Origin: Streptomyces sp. NBC_00247
GTDB taxonomy: Bacteria > Actinomycetota > Actinomycetes > Streptomycetales > Streptomycetaceae
DNA: 64,000 nucleotides
Assembly: GCF_036188265.1 (NCBI RefSeq)
Contig: NZ_CP108093.1
Span: forward strand, 4,670,001-4,734,000
Direction: 5' to 3'
Under the pieces are notes generated by a model, which saw only the letters and a list, made by a program, of their open reading frames with translations, ran no database searches and was not told where the DNA came from. This document shows, piece after piece, positions 1 through 10,124 of this stretch (its first letter is position 1; every line of letters starts with the position of its first letter). The translations under genes were made by a program, and so were the position numbers.

Positions 1-289
1 CCCTTCTGAACTGCGGTTTTCGGTGGCCGGGTGGACAATGAACGACGGAGTTCCCGCCCCGGCGGGGACGGAACCGGAGCCGCCGGAGGTGTCCGGGACC
101 GCAAGGGTCGGCCGGCGTCAGGCGCCACCGGATCGGAAGCGTGCCGGGCGGGCCGCCCTCCCGAGCAGGCCGGGTCGAGGAGCACCTGCCCGGCCGGACG
201 GACTCGCGAACCCACCGATCCGACGGCTCGCCCCGTGCCCGCCCGGCTCACAGCGGGGACGGATCAGCCACGCCCTGTCGCCCCCTCGC

Positions 290-643
290 TCACCACTTGT
301 CGCCGACGCGCACCTTGTCCCACTTGCTCTTCGAGATGCACAACTCGTGCGCGTCGTTGTCCAGTTCGATCTGGTAGCACTCCTTCTTGCGGTGCTCGAC
401 GCGCTTGGTGGCACCGGTCTTCACCTGGTGGCAGGACTTCTTGGTCTTGCCGTTCTTCCTGGTCGTGGAGCATTCGCTGCGCGTGACCGGCTCGTCGGTG
501 TACGTGGTGCTGCCGCGCTTGTACTCCTTCTCCGTGATCGTCCCGTGCACCGGGTCGCCGCCGCAGGCGGTCAGGATCAGTACGGCGACGGGCGCGGCGG
601 CCAAGGCGGCGATACGGCGGAAGGGCTGACGGTGACCGGGCAT
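290..643 (-). CDS. Small secreted lipoprotein, function unknown
   Basis: This 117-residue protein starts with a positively charged stretch and a hydrophobic segment ending in a lipobox, L24-T-A-C27, so it is probably cleaved by signal peptidase II and anchored to the outer face of the membrane at Cys27. The mature part is short, Lys-rich and hydrophilic, with four further cysteines (near residues 58, 71, 89 and 102) that could form two disulphides. I do not recognise a family. The start was chosen at 643 because AGAGGA lies 6 bases upstream and the signal peptide begins there; longer in-frame starts upstream add only low-complexity Arg/Pro sequence. It is transcribed away from the phosphatase gene at 1073. 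The lipoprotein call is firm, the function open. Confidence 0.8.
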   Translation of the reverse strand: MPGHRQPFRRIAALAAAPVAVLILTACGGDPVHGTITEKEYKRGSTTYTDEPVTRSECSTTRKNGKTKKSCHQVKTGATKRVEHRKKECYQIELDNDAHELCISKSKWDKVRVGDKW

Positions 644-1072
644 GGCGGGTCCTCTGGGGCGGAGTGGGTGCCGGGCTGTCCGAAGCGGACGGCGGCGGCG
701 TGAGCGCGTTTCGCAGCATAGTGACGCACCGCACGTACGTTCGGTTCTGGGTGTGCGGTAGGCGAATTGGCGACCCCGACCGGATGGCTCGCGACCGTCG
801 CCGGCTCGGGCGGGCTCCACGACCTGAGCTGGGAAGGAGCGCAGCCGGGCTGGGTGGGCCGCCATGGGGCGACGCCGCTCACGTCTCGACGGCACGCGCT
901 CAGCCTTCGACGGCACGGGACAGGAGGCTTTGGCGCGCGGGGCCGACCCGCAGCCGCCTCGCTCAAGTCGGTTCCCGCAGGTCGACACGGTCCAGCCCGA
1001 TCTTCTTCGCCACGACAGGTAACCCGCCCCTCCCTGCGTGCGAGCCGGGTGGCGGCGGTGTAGAGAGGAGTC
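644..1072. other. Divergent intergenic region, no gene recognised
   Basis: About 430 bases separate two divergently oriented genes. The open frames here are antisense or out-of-frame GC-rich sequence without a ribosome binding site or recognisable protein. The region presumably carries both promoters, but I cannot place a convincing -10/-35 pair. A 10-base direct repeat, TCGACGGCAC, occurs twice near 885-915. Confidence 0.4.
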
Positions 1073-2194
1073 ATGTCACAGCGCCGCGAAGGACCTCGCC
1101 GAGTGGTGCGCGGGGGGCGGGGCCGGGCTCTGATCGCCGTCCCGGTTCTGTGGATCGTCGCGGTGTCGGTGGTCGACGTTCTCTCACCGTCCGACATCCA
1201 CCTCGGGCCGCTGCTCGTCGCGGCTCCGGCGGTCACCGCCTCGTTCGCAGGTCCCCGGACGGTGGGTCTGATCGCCGCGCTGGCGGTGCTCTCGCAGACG
1301 GTCATCGGGCTGGTGCGGGATTCCGACGAGCTGCTCTCGGCCAACCACGAGGCTCAGGTCATCTCCCTGTTGCTGGTCGGCGTGATGCTCGTGATCTTCT
1401 GTGTACTGAGGGAGCGCCGGGCGAAGGAGCTGGCGCAGGTGCGGTACGTCTCCGAGACCGCCCAGCGGGTGGTCCTGCCACCGCTGCCCAGGACGCTGGG
1501 CCCCCTGCGCGTGGCCTCGCTCTACCTCGCGGCGGAGGCCGAGGCCCAGATCGGCGGCGACCTCTACGCGGCGACCCGCACCACCACCGGGACCCGGCTC
1601 ATCGTCGGCGACGTGCGTGGCAAGGGAATGACCGCGGTGAACGACGCCGCACTGCTCCTCGGCGCGTTCCGCGTCGCGGCCCACCGCCGGGCAAGCCTGG
1701 GCGAGCTGGTCGGCTACCTCGACCGCAGCGTGTGCTGGGACCTGACGGAGCCGGGGGAGAGCAGCCGTTACGGAGAAACCTTCATCACCGCAACCGTCCT
1801 GGACATCCCCGACCAGGGCGGCCGGGTCGAGATGGTCGCCTGCGGGCATCCGCCGCCGGTCGTCCTGTGCGACGGCCGACCGACGACGATGGACGTCCTC
1901 CACCCCGCGCCCCCGCTCGGCCTGGGCGAGTTGGCGCATCCGAGGTACCACGTCGACAGCTTCCCGTTCGAGCCGGGAAGCCTCCTGCTGCTGTACACGG
2001 ACGGGGTCACCGAGGCCCGTGACGCCTCCGGCGCCTTCTACCCGCTGGCCGAGCGCATCACCGGATGGGCCGAGAAGGACGCCGACGCCTTCCTCGGTCG
2101 CTTCCGGGCCGACCTGATGGAGTGGGTCGGAGGGCACCTCGACGACGACGCCGTCATGATCGTCCTGGAGCGCCCGCCCGCGCCGCCGACCTGA
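1073..2194 (+). CDS. Membrane-anchored PP2C/SpoIIE-type serine phosphatase
   Basis: The 373-residue protein has three or four hydrophobic segments in its first 115 residues and then a PP2C/SpoIIE phosphatase domain from about residue 140 to the end. The family's metal-binding acidic motifs are visible: IGGDLYAA, GDVRGKGM, the TDGVTEARD block and the final DDDAVMIVLE. Such proteins usually dephosphorylate anti-sigma-factor antagonists in Streptomyces stress or sigma-factor switching cascades. No partner-switching kinase or antagonist gene lies next to it, so the target is unknown. The ATG at 1073 has a clear AGAGGAG binding site 5 bases upstream. There is no PAS or GAF sensor, so the membrane segment may be the sensing part. 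Confidence 0.9.
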   Translation: MSQRREGPRRVVRGGRGRALIAVPVLWIVAVSVVDVLSPSDIHLGPLLVAAPAVTASFAGPRTVGLIAALAVLSQTVIGLVRDSDELLSANHEAQVISLLLVGVMLVIFCVLRERRAKELAQVRYVSETAQRVVLPPLPRTLGPLRVASLYLAAEAEAQIGGDLYAATRTTTGTRLIVGDVRGKGMTAVNDAALLLGAFRVAAHRRASLGELVGYLDRSVCWDLTEPGESSRYGETFITATVLDIPDQGGRVEMVACGHPPPVVLCDGRPTTMDVLHPAPPLGLGELAHPRYHVDSFPFEPGSLLLLYTDGVTEARDASGAFYPLAERITGWAEKDADAFLGRFRADLMEWVGGHLDDDAVMIVLERPPAPPT

Positions 2195-3118
2195 CCCGGA
2201 CCTTCTCCCGGATCACTCGCAGCGCCCGCACAGGAATGCCTGCCGTACGGCGGACGGGGCGTCGGCCACCCCCGGCACGGGCGCCCACCGGCCTCGGTGC
2301 GCGCGGTTCCGCGGGGGGCCGTACGGCGACTGCCAGGCCGGACGCCCGGTCCCGTCGGAGCCTGTGGTGCGGCGTCGTGCGCGTCGACTCCCGAGGGGTT
2401 TTGCCGCCGAGCGGGAGCTCTTGCCGAGCGGCGGGCTCGGAAGCTCGAAGCGCGGCACGGTCGCCCACCCGGGGGCGGCGAGCCCGGCGGCGGTCCCGCA
2501 TCCGGTGTCCGGCGCGGCGCGCTGGTCGTGGCCACGGCCGAAGGCGATCGGCGTGGGGGCGGCAAGCGGGCGGGCGGCGGGCCGGCAGGCGATCGGCGGG
2601 TAGACGGCGAGCGGGCGGGCGCCGGGCAAGCGGACGGTGGGCAGGCAGGCAGTGGGCACGACGACCCAGTTTCCGGACATGGAGAAACACCGATTTCAGT
2701 GAGAGAACCGCAGCGAAAGGGAGCGCGCGGCCCGACGGGGCGGCGCGCGAGGGATCAGCGCTCGGGGTGTCTCACTTGGTGTACAACGGTGTGTCCTTGT
2801 CAGGGCGACCACGGGTGGAGCGGGGCGCGAGCACGGTAACGGCGCACGGGGGTGCGGTTCCACCGGTTTTCGGGCTGCGGTTCTCGGGCTGCGGTTCTCG
2901 GGCTGTGGCTTGCGGGCGGCGGCGCCTCGGTGCGGCGCGTGACGGTTCGTGTAAACCGCACGTAAATAGTCCCCGTAACGGTCTCGGTTGATCATGAGGA
3001 AACAGAACGGACACTCAGGTGATCAGAAGCGGTGGTGATCTTCGTGTGCCGGCGATGAGCCGGAGCCGGTGCCCTCCCTCCGGGAGCGGCGCCGCCCCCG
3101 CACGAGAGGAACCGCCGC
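2195..3118. other. Long intergenic region with GC-rich short repeats
   Basis: This 924-base stretch shows no supported gene on either strand: frames are open only because of GC bias, and their products are Arg/Gly/Pro-rich. Bases 2560-2660 are built from shuffled GGGCGGGC, CGGCAGGC and GGGCAGGCAGG units. Around 2867-2905 the unit CGGTTCTCGGGCTG is repeated imperfectly. The last 150 bases before 3119 are less GC-rich and probably hold the promoter of the secreted hydrolase. Confidence 0.4.
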
Positions 3119-5590
3119 ATGTCCATACCCCGCACCCGGCGCCCAGGACCGCGCCGGACGGGGGGCCCGGTGCGGGCCACCGTCGCCGCCCTCGCCCTCG
3201 CCCTGACGCTCCCCATGACCGGTACCGCACTCGCCTCCCCGGCCTCCCCGGACCCGCAGCCCACCACCGCCACCGGCTCGGCCGGCGACCGCAGTTGGTC
3301 GGTCACGCGGTCGGCGGACGGCTACCACGTCACCCTGAAACTGGACGACCCGCTGCCCGTCCGCGACGCGCTCCCCGAGATCGCCGTCGACGGTGCCTCC
3401 CTCGGATACGCCCGGCAGGCCACCGACGGACACACGCTCTCCCTGGTCACCACCGACCTGCGCGCCGCTCACCCGGACGACGTCCAAGTCGCCTGGAACG
3501 GTGCCACCGACACGGTCACCACGTCCCGACACGCCCCCCGGGGCACCGGCCGCCGTGGCAAGCCCACCGCCACCGCCGCCTCGCTCACCGAAGCCGCCAC
3601 CGCCAAGGGCCGCTACCACGTGGCACGGGCCGACTACGACTTCGGCGACACCGCCGTCACCCTCGGCGGGCTGAGCGACCGCAGCGCCGAACTCCGCGCC
3701 GCCGTATGGGTACCGACCGACGCCAAGGGCGAACGCCCCGTCGTGCTCTTCCTGCACGGCCGCCACTCCGCATGCTGGAACGCGGACACGGCCAAGACCA
3801 ACAACGCCGCCTGGCCCTGCCCGGACGGCTACCAGCCGATCCCCAGCTACCTCGGCTACAACGCCGCCGCCGAGACCCTCGCCTCCCAGGGGTACGCGGT
3901 CGTCTCCATCAGCGCCGACGGCATCAACGCCCAGGACGCGTCCTACACCGACGACGCCGGCACCCTCGCCCGGGGGCAGCTCGTCCTCGACCACCTCGAC
4001 CTGCTCGCCCGTGCCGACAAGGGCGCCGCCCCCGGCATGAGCCGACTGCTGAAGGGACGTCTGGACCTCTCCGACGTCGGTCTCATGGGCCACTCGCGCG
4101 GCGGCGAAGGCGTCGTCAAGGCCGCCCTGCTCAACGCCGGCCGCGCCCACCCGTACGGCATCGACGCCGTACTCCCGCTCGCCCCCATCGACTTCGGCCG
4201 CGAGACCCTGCCCGACGTGCCGATGGCCGTCGTCCTGCCGTACTGCGACGGAGACGTCTCCAACCAGCAGGGCCAGCACTTCTACGACGACAGCCGCTAC
4301 ACCGGCGCCGACGACGACGTGCTGCGCTCCTCGCTGATGGTGATGGGCGCGGACCACAACTTCTTCAACACGGAGTGGACCCCCGGTGTCGCCGCCGCCC
4401 CCGCGAGCGACGACTGGTCCGCCTCCACCGACGCGGTGTGCGGCGGAGCCTCGCCCACCACGACCCGGCTGACCGCCGCCGAGCAGTCGGAAGCCGGTAC
4501 GGCCATCATGTCCGGGTTCTTCCAGCTCACCCTGGGCGGCCAGGACCGCTTCCTGCCCCTCTTCGACGGCAGCCTCGGCACGTCGACCACCGTCGGCGCG
4601 GCCACCGTGTACAGCGAGGCCCAGGCCCCCGGCCGCAGCCGCTCCGACATCGCCCCGCTGACCGCCCCGGCGTCCAACGTCACCCTCACCGGCGGCGGTA
4701 CGGGCACCTACTGCGCGGGCTTCACCGGCCGCCCCACCATCAGCGCCCTCGGCGCCTGCACCGGCTCCACCGGCACCTCGCGCTTCCCGTCCTGGACCCC
4801 CGCCAACTACGCGGGCAACGTCGAAGCCACCCCGCTGCTCCACCTCACCTGGCCGGAGAACGCGGACAGCACGGACACCCCCGCGACCGTGATCGAGATA
4901 CCCAAGGGCTCCCGTGACGTGAGGCGCTACGACAGCCTCGCGTTCCGCGCCGCCGTCGACGAGAACGGACCGGACACCGACCTGACGGTCCGGCTCACCG
5001 ACGGACGCGGCCGTTCGGCCTCCGTCGCCCTCTCCTCGCTCAGCGACGCGCTCAAGGCCAACCCGTCCTCCGGCACCAGCACCCTGCTGCCCAAGACCTG
5101 GCTCCAGACGGTGAACTGGCCGCTGGAGAAGGTGCGCGGGGTGGACCTCTCGGACGTCCGCCGCATCACCCTCACCGCCCCCGCCACCGCCGGTGGTGTC
5201 TACCTCTCCGACGTGGCGTTCCAGACCGTCCGCGCGGGCAGCGGCGGCCCGAGCGAACTGCCGCAGGTCTCCGTGGCCGGAGCCCCGGCCGCCGAGAACG
5301 CCGGTACCGTCCCCGTCACGGTCACCCTCTCCCGCTCCTCCCGCACCCCGGTGACGGTCAACCTCCAGACCGTGGCCGGCACCGGAACCCAACTCACCAC
5401 CTCCGCCCGGAAGATCACCTTCCCGGCGCGCACCACCTCGGTGACGGTCCAGCTGCCCGTCACCGACGACACCGCCGTCCAGCCCACCGCCGACACGGTC
5501 TACAAGATCTACCTCTCGGCGCCCGTCGGCGCGGTGACCGGACAGGGCTACGCCCGGGTCACCGTCCACGACGACGAGTCCACCGTCTGA
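3119..5590 (+). CDS. Secreted alpha/beta hydrolase with C-terminal Calx-beta-like domain
   Basis: The 823-residue protein begins with an Arg-rich n-region and a hydrophobic core ending in ALAS (about residues 1-40), a Sec-type signal peptide. The alpha/beta hydrolase core runs from about residue 190 to 470. LFLHGRHS is the oxyanion region and GHSRGG carries the likely nucleophile Ser326. A central jelly-roll-like segment (about 600-700) precedes a Calx-beta-like module at about 715-820, typical of extracellular adhesion domains. The substrate is unknown; an esterase or peptidase acting outside the cell is the inference. GAGAGGAA lies 10 bases before the ATG. The gene stands alone, followed after 63 bases by the leaderless recD2 gene. 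Confidence 0.85.
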   Translation: MSIPRTRRPGPRRTGGPVRATVAALALALTLPMTGTALASPASPDPQPTTATGSAGDRSWSVTRSADGYHVTLKLDDPLPVRDALPEIAVDGASLGYARQATDGHTLSLVTTDLRAAHPDDVQVAWNGATDTVTTSRHAPRGTGRRGKPTATAASLTEAATAKGRYHVARADYDFGDTAVTLGGLSDRSAELRAAVWVPTDAKGERPVVLFLHGRHSACWNADTAKTNNAAWPCPDGYQPIPSYLGYNAAAETLASQGYAVVSISADGINAQDASYTDDAGTLARGQLVLDHLDLLARADKGAAPGMSRLLKGRLDLSDVGLMGHSRGGEGVVKAALLNAGRAHPYGIDAVLPLAPIDFGRETLPDVPMAVVLPYCDGDVSNQQGQHFYDDSRYTGADDDVLRSSLMVMGADHNFFNTEWTPGVAAAPASDDWSASTDAVCGGASPTTTRLTAAEQSEAGTAIMSGFFQLTLGGQDRFLPLFDGSLGTSTTVGAATVYSEAQAPGRSRSDIAPLTAPASNVTLTGGGTGTYCAGFTGRPTISALGACTGSTGTSRFPSWTPANYAGNVEATPLLHLTWPENADSTDTPATVIEIPKGSRDVRRYDSLAFRAAVDENGPDTDLTVRLTDGRGRSASVALSSLSDALKANPSSGTSTLLPKTWLQTVNWPLEKVRGVDLSDVRRITLTAPATAGGVYLSDVAFQTVRAGSGGPSELPQVSVAGAPAAENAGTVPVTVTLSRSSRTPVTVNLQTVAGTGTQLTTSARKITFPARTTSVTVQLPVTDDTAVQPTADTVYKIYLSAPVGAVTGQGYARVTVHDDESTV

Positions 5591-5641
5591 CCCACTCCGG
5601 GGGCGCCGACTCCTGCTCGCGGAGGTGTCGGCGCCACCCGA

Positions 5642-5647
5642 TACCGT
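5642..5647 (+). promoter_or_regulatory. -10 box of a leaderless promoter for recD2
   Basis: TACCGT ends exactly six bases before the ATG at 5654, and no Shine-Dalgarno sequence is present. This spacing puts the transcription start at or next to the A of the ATG, the normal layout of leaderless genes in actinobacteria. Confidence 0.6.
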
Positions 5648-5653
5648 CGAACC

Positions 5654-7897
5654 ATGCCCAACACGCCCACCCCGCCCCCCAACCTGGCAGTCCTCGAAGG
5701 GGTCCTGGAGCGGATCACCTACGCCAACGAGGAGAACGGCTACACCGTCGCCCGTGTCGACACCGGGCGCGGCGGAGATCTGCTGACCGTGGTGGGTTCA
5801 CTGCTCGGCGCGCAGCCGGGGGAGTCGCTGCGGATGGAGGGCCGCTGGGCCTCCCACCAGCAGTACGGCAAGCAGTTCGTCGTGGAGAACTACACGACGG
5901 TCCTCCCCGCGACCATCCAGGGCATCCGCCGCTACCTCGGCTCCGGGCTGATCAAGGGCATTGGCCCGGTCATGGCCGACCGGATCACCACCCACTTCGG
6001 CACCGACACCCTCGACATCATCGAGAACGCGCCCAAGCGGCTCGTGGAGGTCCCCGGGCTCGGTCCCAAGCGTACGAAGAAGATCGCCGACGCATGGGAG
6101 GAACAGAAGGCGATCAAGGAGGTCATGATCTTCCTCCAGTCGGTCGGGGTCTCGACCTCGATCGCGGTGCGGATCTACAAGAAGTACGAGGACGCCTCGA
6201 TCTCCGTCGTGAAGAACCAGCCCTACCGGCTGGCCGCCGACGTCTGGGGCATCGGCTTCCTGACCGCCGACCGGATCGCCCAGGCGGTCGGCATCCCGCA
6301 CGACAGCCCGGAGCGGGTGCGCGCCGGACTCCAGTACGCCCTCTCCCAGTCCTCCGACCAGGGCCACTGCTACCTCCCCGAGGAGCGGCTGATCGCGGAC
6401 GGGGTGAAGCTCCTCCAGGTGGACACCGGGCTGGTCATCGACTGCCTCGCCGAACTGGCTGCCGACCCGGAGGGCGTCGTACGGGAGAAGGTGCCGGGTC
6501 CGGAGGGCGGGGAGCCGGTGACGGCGGTGTACCTCGTCCCCTTCCACCGGGCGGAACTCTCCCTCGCCGGGCAGGTACGCCGACTGCTGCGTACCCCGGA
6601 AGACCGGATGCCCGCCTTCGGGGACGTGGACTGGGAGAAGGCGCTCCAGTGGCTGGCCCGGCGGACGGGCGCCACCCTCGCTCCCGAACAGGAGGCGGCG
6701 GTACGGCTCGCGCTGAGCCGGAAGGTGGCCGTACTGACCGGCGGGCCCGGGTGCGGCAAGTCGTTCACCGTGCGGTCCGTGGTCGAGCTGGCCCGCGCCA
6801 AGAAGGCGAAGGTCGTGCTGGCCGCTCCCACCGGGCGGGCCGCGAAGCGGCTCTCCGAGCTGACCGGCGCCGAGGCGTCCACCGTGCACCGCCTCCTCGA
6901 ACTGAAGCCGGGCGGGGACGCCGCGTACGACAAGGACCGTCCGCTCGACGCCGATCTGGTGGTCGTGGACGAGGCGTCCATGCTCGATCTGCTGCTCGCC
7001 AACAAGCTCGTGAAAGCGGTGGCACCCGGTGCCCACCTCCTGCTCGTCGGCGACGTCGACCAGCTCCCCTCGGTCGGCGCGGGCGAGGTGCTGCGGGACC
7101 TGCTCGCCGAGGGCGGGCCCGTCCCGGCCGTCCGGCTGACCCGCATCTTCCGCCAGGCGCAGCAGTCCGGCGTGGTCACCAACGCCCACCGCATCAACTC
7201 CGGACAACCTCCGCTCACCCAGGGGATGGACGACTTCTTCCTCTTCGTGGAGGACGAGACGGAGGACGCCGGGGTGCTCGCCGTGGACGTCGCGGCACGC
7301 CGCATCCCGAAGAAGTTCGGCCTCGATCCGCGCCGCGACATCCAGGTGCTCACCCCGATGCACCGGGGACCGGCCGGCGCCGGGCACCTCAACGGACTGC
7401 TCCAACAGGTCATCACCCCGGGCCGCCCCGAACTGCCGGAGAAGCGGTTCGGTGGCCGGGTCTTCCGCGTCGGCGACAAGGTCACGCAGATCCGCAACAA
7501 CTACGAGAAGGGCGAGAACGGCGTGTTCAACGGCACCGTCGGCGTCGTGACCTCGCTCGACACCGACGAGCAGCGGCTGACGGTGCGCACCGACGAGGAC
7601 GAGGAGATCGGGTACGACTTCGACGAGTTGGACGAGCTGGCACACGCCTACGCCATGACGATCCACCGCTCCCAGGGCAGCGAGTACCCGGCGGTCGTCG
7701 TCCCCGTCACCACCAGCGCCTGGATGATGCTCCAGCGCAACCTGCTCTACACGGCGGTGACCCGGGCCAAGAAGCTCGTCGTCCTGGTCGGCTCCCGCAA
7801 GGCGATCGGGCAGGCGGTCCGCACGGTTTCCGCCGGAAGGCGCTGTACGGCGCTGGATTTCCGGCTCAGGGGAGGGGCGGGGGGAGACTCACCGTAA
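5654..7897 (+). CDS. recD2: RecD2-type SF1B DNA helicase
   Basis: This 747-residue ATP-dependent 5'-3' DNA helicase belongs to the RecD2 group, which works without RecBC. The N-terminal 200 residues contain OB-like and helix-hairpin-helix sequence (GLGPKRTKKI). Walker A is GGPGCGKS with Lys369, Walker B is VVDEASM, and later helicase motifs include LVGDVDQLPSVGAG, RIFRQ and the C-terminal MTIHRSQGSEYPAVV. Length and motif order match the family. In bacteria lacking RecBCD it helps tolerate replication-fork and DNA damage. The gene has its own leaderless promoter and does not look like part of an operon. Confidence 0.95.
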   Translation: MPNTPTPPPNLAVLEGVLERITYANEENGYTVARVDTGRGGDLLTVVGSLLGAQPGESLRMEGRWASHQQYGKQFVVENYTTVLPATIQGIRRYLGSGLIKGIGPVMADRITTHFGTDTLDIIENAPKRLVEVPGLGPKRTKKIADAWEEQKAIKEVMIFLQSVGVSTSIAVRIYKKYEDASISVVKNQPYRLAADVWGIGFLTADRIAQAVGIPHDSPERVRAGLQYALSQSSDQGHCYLPEERLIADGVKLLQVDTGLVIDCLAELAADPEGVVREKVPGPEGGEPVTAVYLVPFHRAELSLAGQVRRLLRTPEDRMPAFGDVDWEKALQWLARRTGATLAPEQEAAVRLALSRKVAVLTGGPGCGKSFTVRSVVELARAKKAKVVLAAPTGRAAKRLSELTGAEASTVHRLLELKPGGDAAYDKDRPLDADLVVVDEASMLDLLLANKLVKAVAPGAHLLLVGDVDQLPSVGAGEVLRDLLAEGGPVPAVRLTRIFRQAQQSGVVTNAHRINSGQPPLTQGMDDFFLFVEDETEDAGVLAVDVAARRIPKKFGLDPRRDIQVLTPMHRGPAGAGHLNGLLQQVITPGRPELPEKRFGGRVFRVGDKVTQIRNNYEKGENGVFNGTVGVVTSLDTDEQRLTVRTDEDEEIGYDFDELDELAHAYAMTIHRSQGSEYPAVVVPVTTSAWMMLQRNLLYTAVTRAKKLVVLVGSRKAIGQAVRTVSAGRRCTALDFRLRGGAGGDSP

Positions 7898-8126
7898 AAA
7901 TGATCGATCAAATCGGTGGGAAACATCACGCGGGGCTTCCGGAACCACCCGGGGAGGGGGCAGGATGACTAAGTTGGCGGCACTCAGTGCCGCCATTAGG
8001 TCCAATGGACGACCCCGAGTGCACTCTCCTGAGCCAAATGGGGGAGGGTGGAGACATCAGGGCACAGGGCACCTTGAGACAGTCAGGGCACCTCGAAGAA
8101 GAGGCACTACGTCGGTGAGGGATGAC

Positions 8127-9425
8127 GTGAGCGAGCACACCAACAACGCTGTAGTACTGCGGTACGGCGATGACGAGTACACCTACCCGGTGATCGACAG
8201 CACCGTCGGCGACAAGGGCTTCGACATCGGGAAGCTGCGGGCCAACACCGGCCTCGTGACGCTGGACAGCGGTTACGGCAACACGGCCGCCTATAAATCC
8301 GGCATCACCTACCTCGACGGTGAGCAGGGCATCCTCCGCTACCGCGGGTACCCGATCGAGCAGCTCGCCGAGAGCTCGACCTTCCTTGAGGTCGCGTACA
8401 CGCTGATCAACGGTGAGCTTCCGAAGGTCGACGAGCTGTCGACCTTCAAGAACGAGATCACCCAGCACACCCTGCTGCACGAGGACGTCAAGCGGTTCTT
8501 CGACGGCTTCCCGCGCGACGCCCACCCGATGGCCATGCTGTCCTCGGTCGTCAGCGCGCTGTCCACCTTCTACCAGGACAGCCACAACCCGTTCGACGAG
8601 GAGCAGCGTCACCTCTCGACGATCCGCCTGCTGGCGAAGCTCCCGACGATCGCGGCGTACGCGTACAAGAAGTCGATCGGTCACCCGTTCGTCTACCCGC
8701 GCAACGACCTCGGCTACGTCGAGAACTTCCTGCGGATGACCTTCTCGGTCCCGGCCCAGGAGTACGAGCTGGACCCGGTCGTCGTCTCGGCGCTGGACAA
8801 GCTGCTCATCCTGCACGCGGACCACGAGCAGAACTGTTCGACCTCCACCGTGCGTCTGGTCGGCTCCTCGCAGGCGAACATGTTCGCCTCGATCTCCGCG
8901 GGCATCTCCGCGCTGTGGGGCCCGCTGCACGGCGGCGCCAACCAGTCCGTGCTGGAGATGCTGGAAGGCATCCAGGCCAACGGCGGCGACGTCGACGCCT
9001 TCATCCGCAAGGTGAAGAACAAGGAGGACGGCGTCCGCCTGATGGGCTTCGGCCACCGGGTGTACAAGTCCTTCGACCCGCGCGCCAAGATCATCAAGGC
9101 TGCCGCGCACGACGTCCTGTCGGCCCTCGGCAAGTCCGACGAGCTGCTCGACATCGCGCTCAAGCTGGAGGAGCACGCGCTCTCCGACGAGTACTTCGTC
9201 TCGCGCAACCTCTACCCCAACGTGGACTTCTACACCGGTCTCATCTACCGCGCCATGGGCTTCCCGACCGAGATGTTCACCGTGCTCTTCGCGCTCGGCC
9301 GCCTCCCCGGCTGGATCGCCCAGTGGCACGAGATGATCAAGGAGCCGGGATCGCGCATCGGCCGCCCGCGCCAGATCTACACGGGTGAGGTCCTCCGCGA
9401 CTTCGTCCCGGTCGAGGGCCGCTGA
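8127..9425 (+). CDS. gltA: Citrate synthase (type II, actinobacterial)
   Basis: The 432-residue protein condenses oxaloacetate and acetyl-CoA at the entry of the TCA cycle. The start was taken at the GTG (reading MSEHTNNAVVLRYG), with GAGGGA a few bases upstream, because alignment to known streptomycete citrate synthases begins there; an earlier in-frame start would add 54 low-complexity residues. Active-site signatures are visible: the HADHEQNCSTSTVR block, GPLHGGAN, and GFGHRVYKSFDPRA, which carries catalytic histidines, plus the C-terminal Asp region ending in PRQIYTG. It is a single gene with a hairpin terminator about 40 bases downstream. Confidence 0.96.
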   Translation: MSEHTNNAVVLRYGDDEYTYPVIDSTVGDKGFDIGKLRANTGLVTLDSGYGNTAAYKSGITYLDGEQGILRYRGYPIEQLAESSTFLEVAYTLINGELPKVDELSTFKNEITQHTLLHEDVKRFFDGFPRDAHPMAMLSSVVSALSTFYQDSHNPFDEEQRHLSTIRLLAKLPTIAAYAYKKSIGHPFVYPRNDLGYVENFLRMTFSVPAQEYELDPVVVSALDKLLILHADHEQNCSTSTVRLVGSSQANMFASISAGISALWGPLHGGANQSVLEMLEGIQANGGDVDAFIRKVKNKEDGVRLMGFGHRVYKSFDPRAKIIKAAAHDVLSALGKSDELLDIALKLEEHALSDEYFVSRNLYPNVDFYTGLIYRAMGFPTEMFTVLFALGRLPGWIAQWHEMIKEPGSRIGRPRQIYTGEVLRDFVPVEGR

Positions 9426-9463
9426 CGCACCCGGACCGGCCCGCTCCGGGCGCCGGGTGAACC

Positions 9464-9504
9464 GGTACGGCGCGACGACCGCGTAAGCCGCGTGGCGCCG
9501 TACC
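9464..9504 (+). terminator. Hairpin terminator of citrate synthase
   Basis: GGTACGGCGC at 9464-9473 pairs perfectly with GCGCCGTACC at 9495-9504, across a 21-base loop. It lies 38 bases after the stop codon. There is no U-tract, as is common in Streptomyces terminators. Confidence 0.55.
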
Positions 9505-10124
9505 CCGTAGGGCACTCGTCGTACCCGTGTCACCGGTGGCACCCGTAGGAACCGTAGTACCCGCTGTCCCGCAGTGCCCGGGTCAGGAGAAGTACCCGTA
9601 CCGCCAGGCCTCTTCGGCCGACTGCCTTCGCCCCGCGTACCGCGCCCGCACAGAGCGCGGTGTCCGGGGCGATTCGGCGTTCAGGGCGATTCGGCGTTCA
9701 GGGGGCGGAGATGTGACGACCGGCCCGGCGGTCCCGCCGCGCCCGCGCGGTCCGACGTGCTCCCGTCGGCTCCCGCGTGATCCGATCCGGTGCGGGAAAG
9801 CAGGAAGCGCCCCGCCGCCGATCCCCCCACGGGTCGATGACAAGGCGCTTCCCATGTCCCGGAGCGGATTCCCCCCACGGGATCCGGCCGGGCGTCTTCA
9901 GGGAGTCTGCACTCCCTTGTCCTGCTGCGGTCCGCCGGGGTACGTACGGGAGGGCCGCTCAAAGCTCCCCGGTGCACGTGCCCCGGCCAACGCTTGCCAT
10001 GAAGCGTCCCCCAAGACACTTCATCGGACGTCCCCCAAGACATCCTTGGCATTGCACTCTAAGACTCACGAACCCATTGAATGGTTACCCTCAAATCGAT
10101 GTGATCTAGATCTCTTTGTGGAAA
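9505..10124. other. Intergenic region between citrate synthase and copA, with short direct repeats
   Basis: No gene is supported here. A 17-base tandem duplication, GCGATTCGGCGTTCAGG, occupies 9669-9685 and 9686-9702. A 14-base direct repeat, CGTCCCCCAAGACA, occurs at 10005-10018 and 10029-10042. The last 80 bases, 10045-10124, are notably AT-rich for this genome and lie just downstream of the copA stop codon. Confidence 0.45.

Noticed and set aside
2560..2905. Repetitive GC-rich intergenic sequence as a CRISPR array or coding repeat protein
   Set aside because: Repeats are irregular in length and spacing with no constant spacer size, and no cas genes are in the window.
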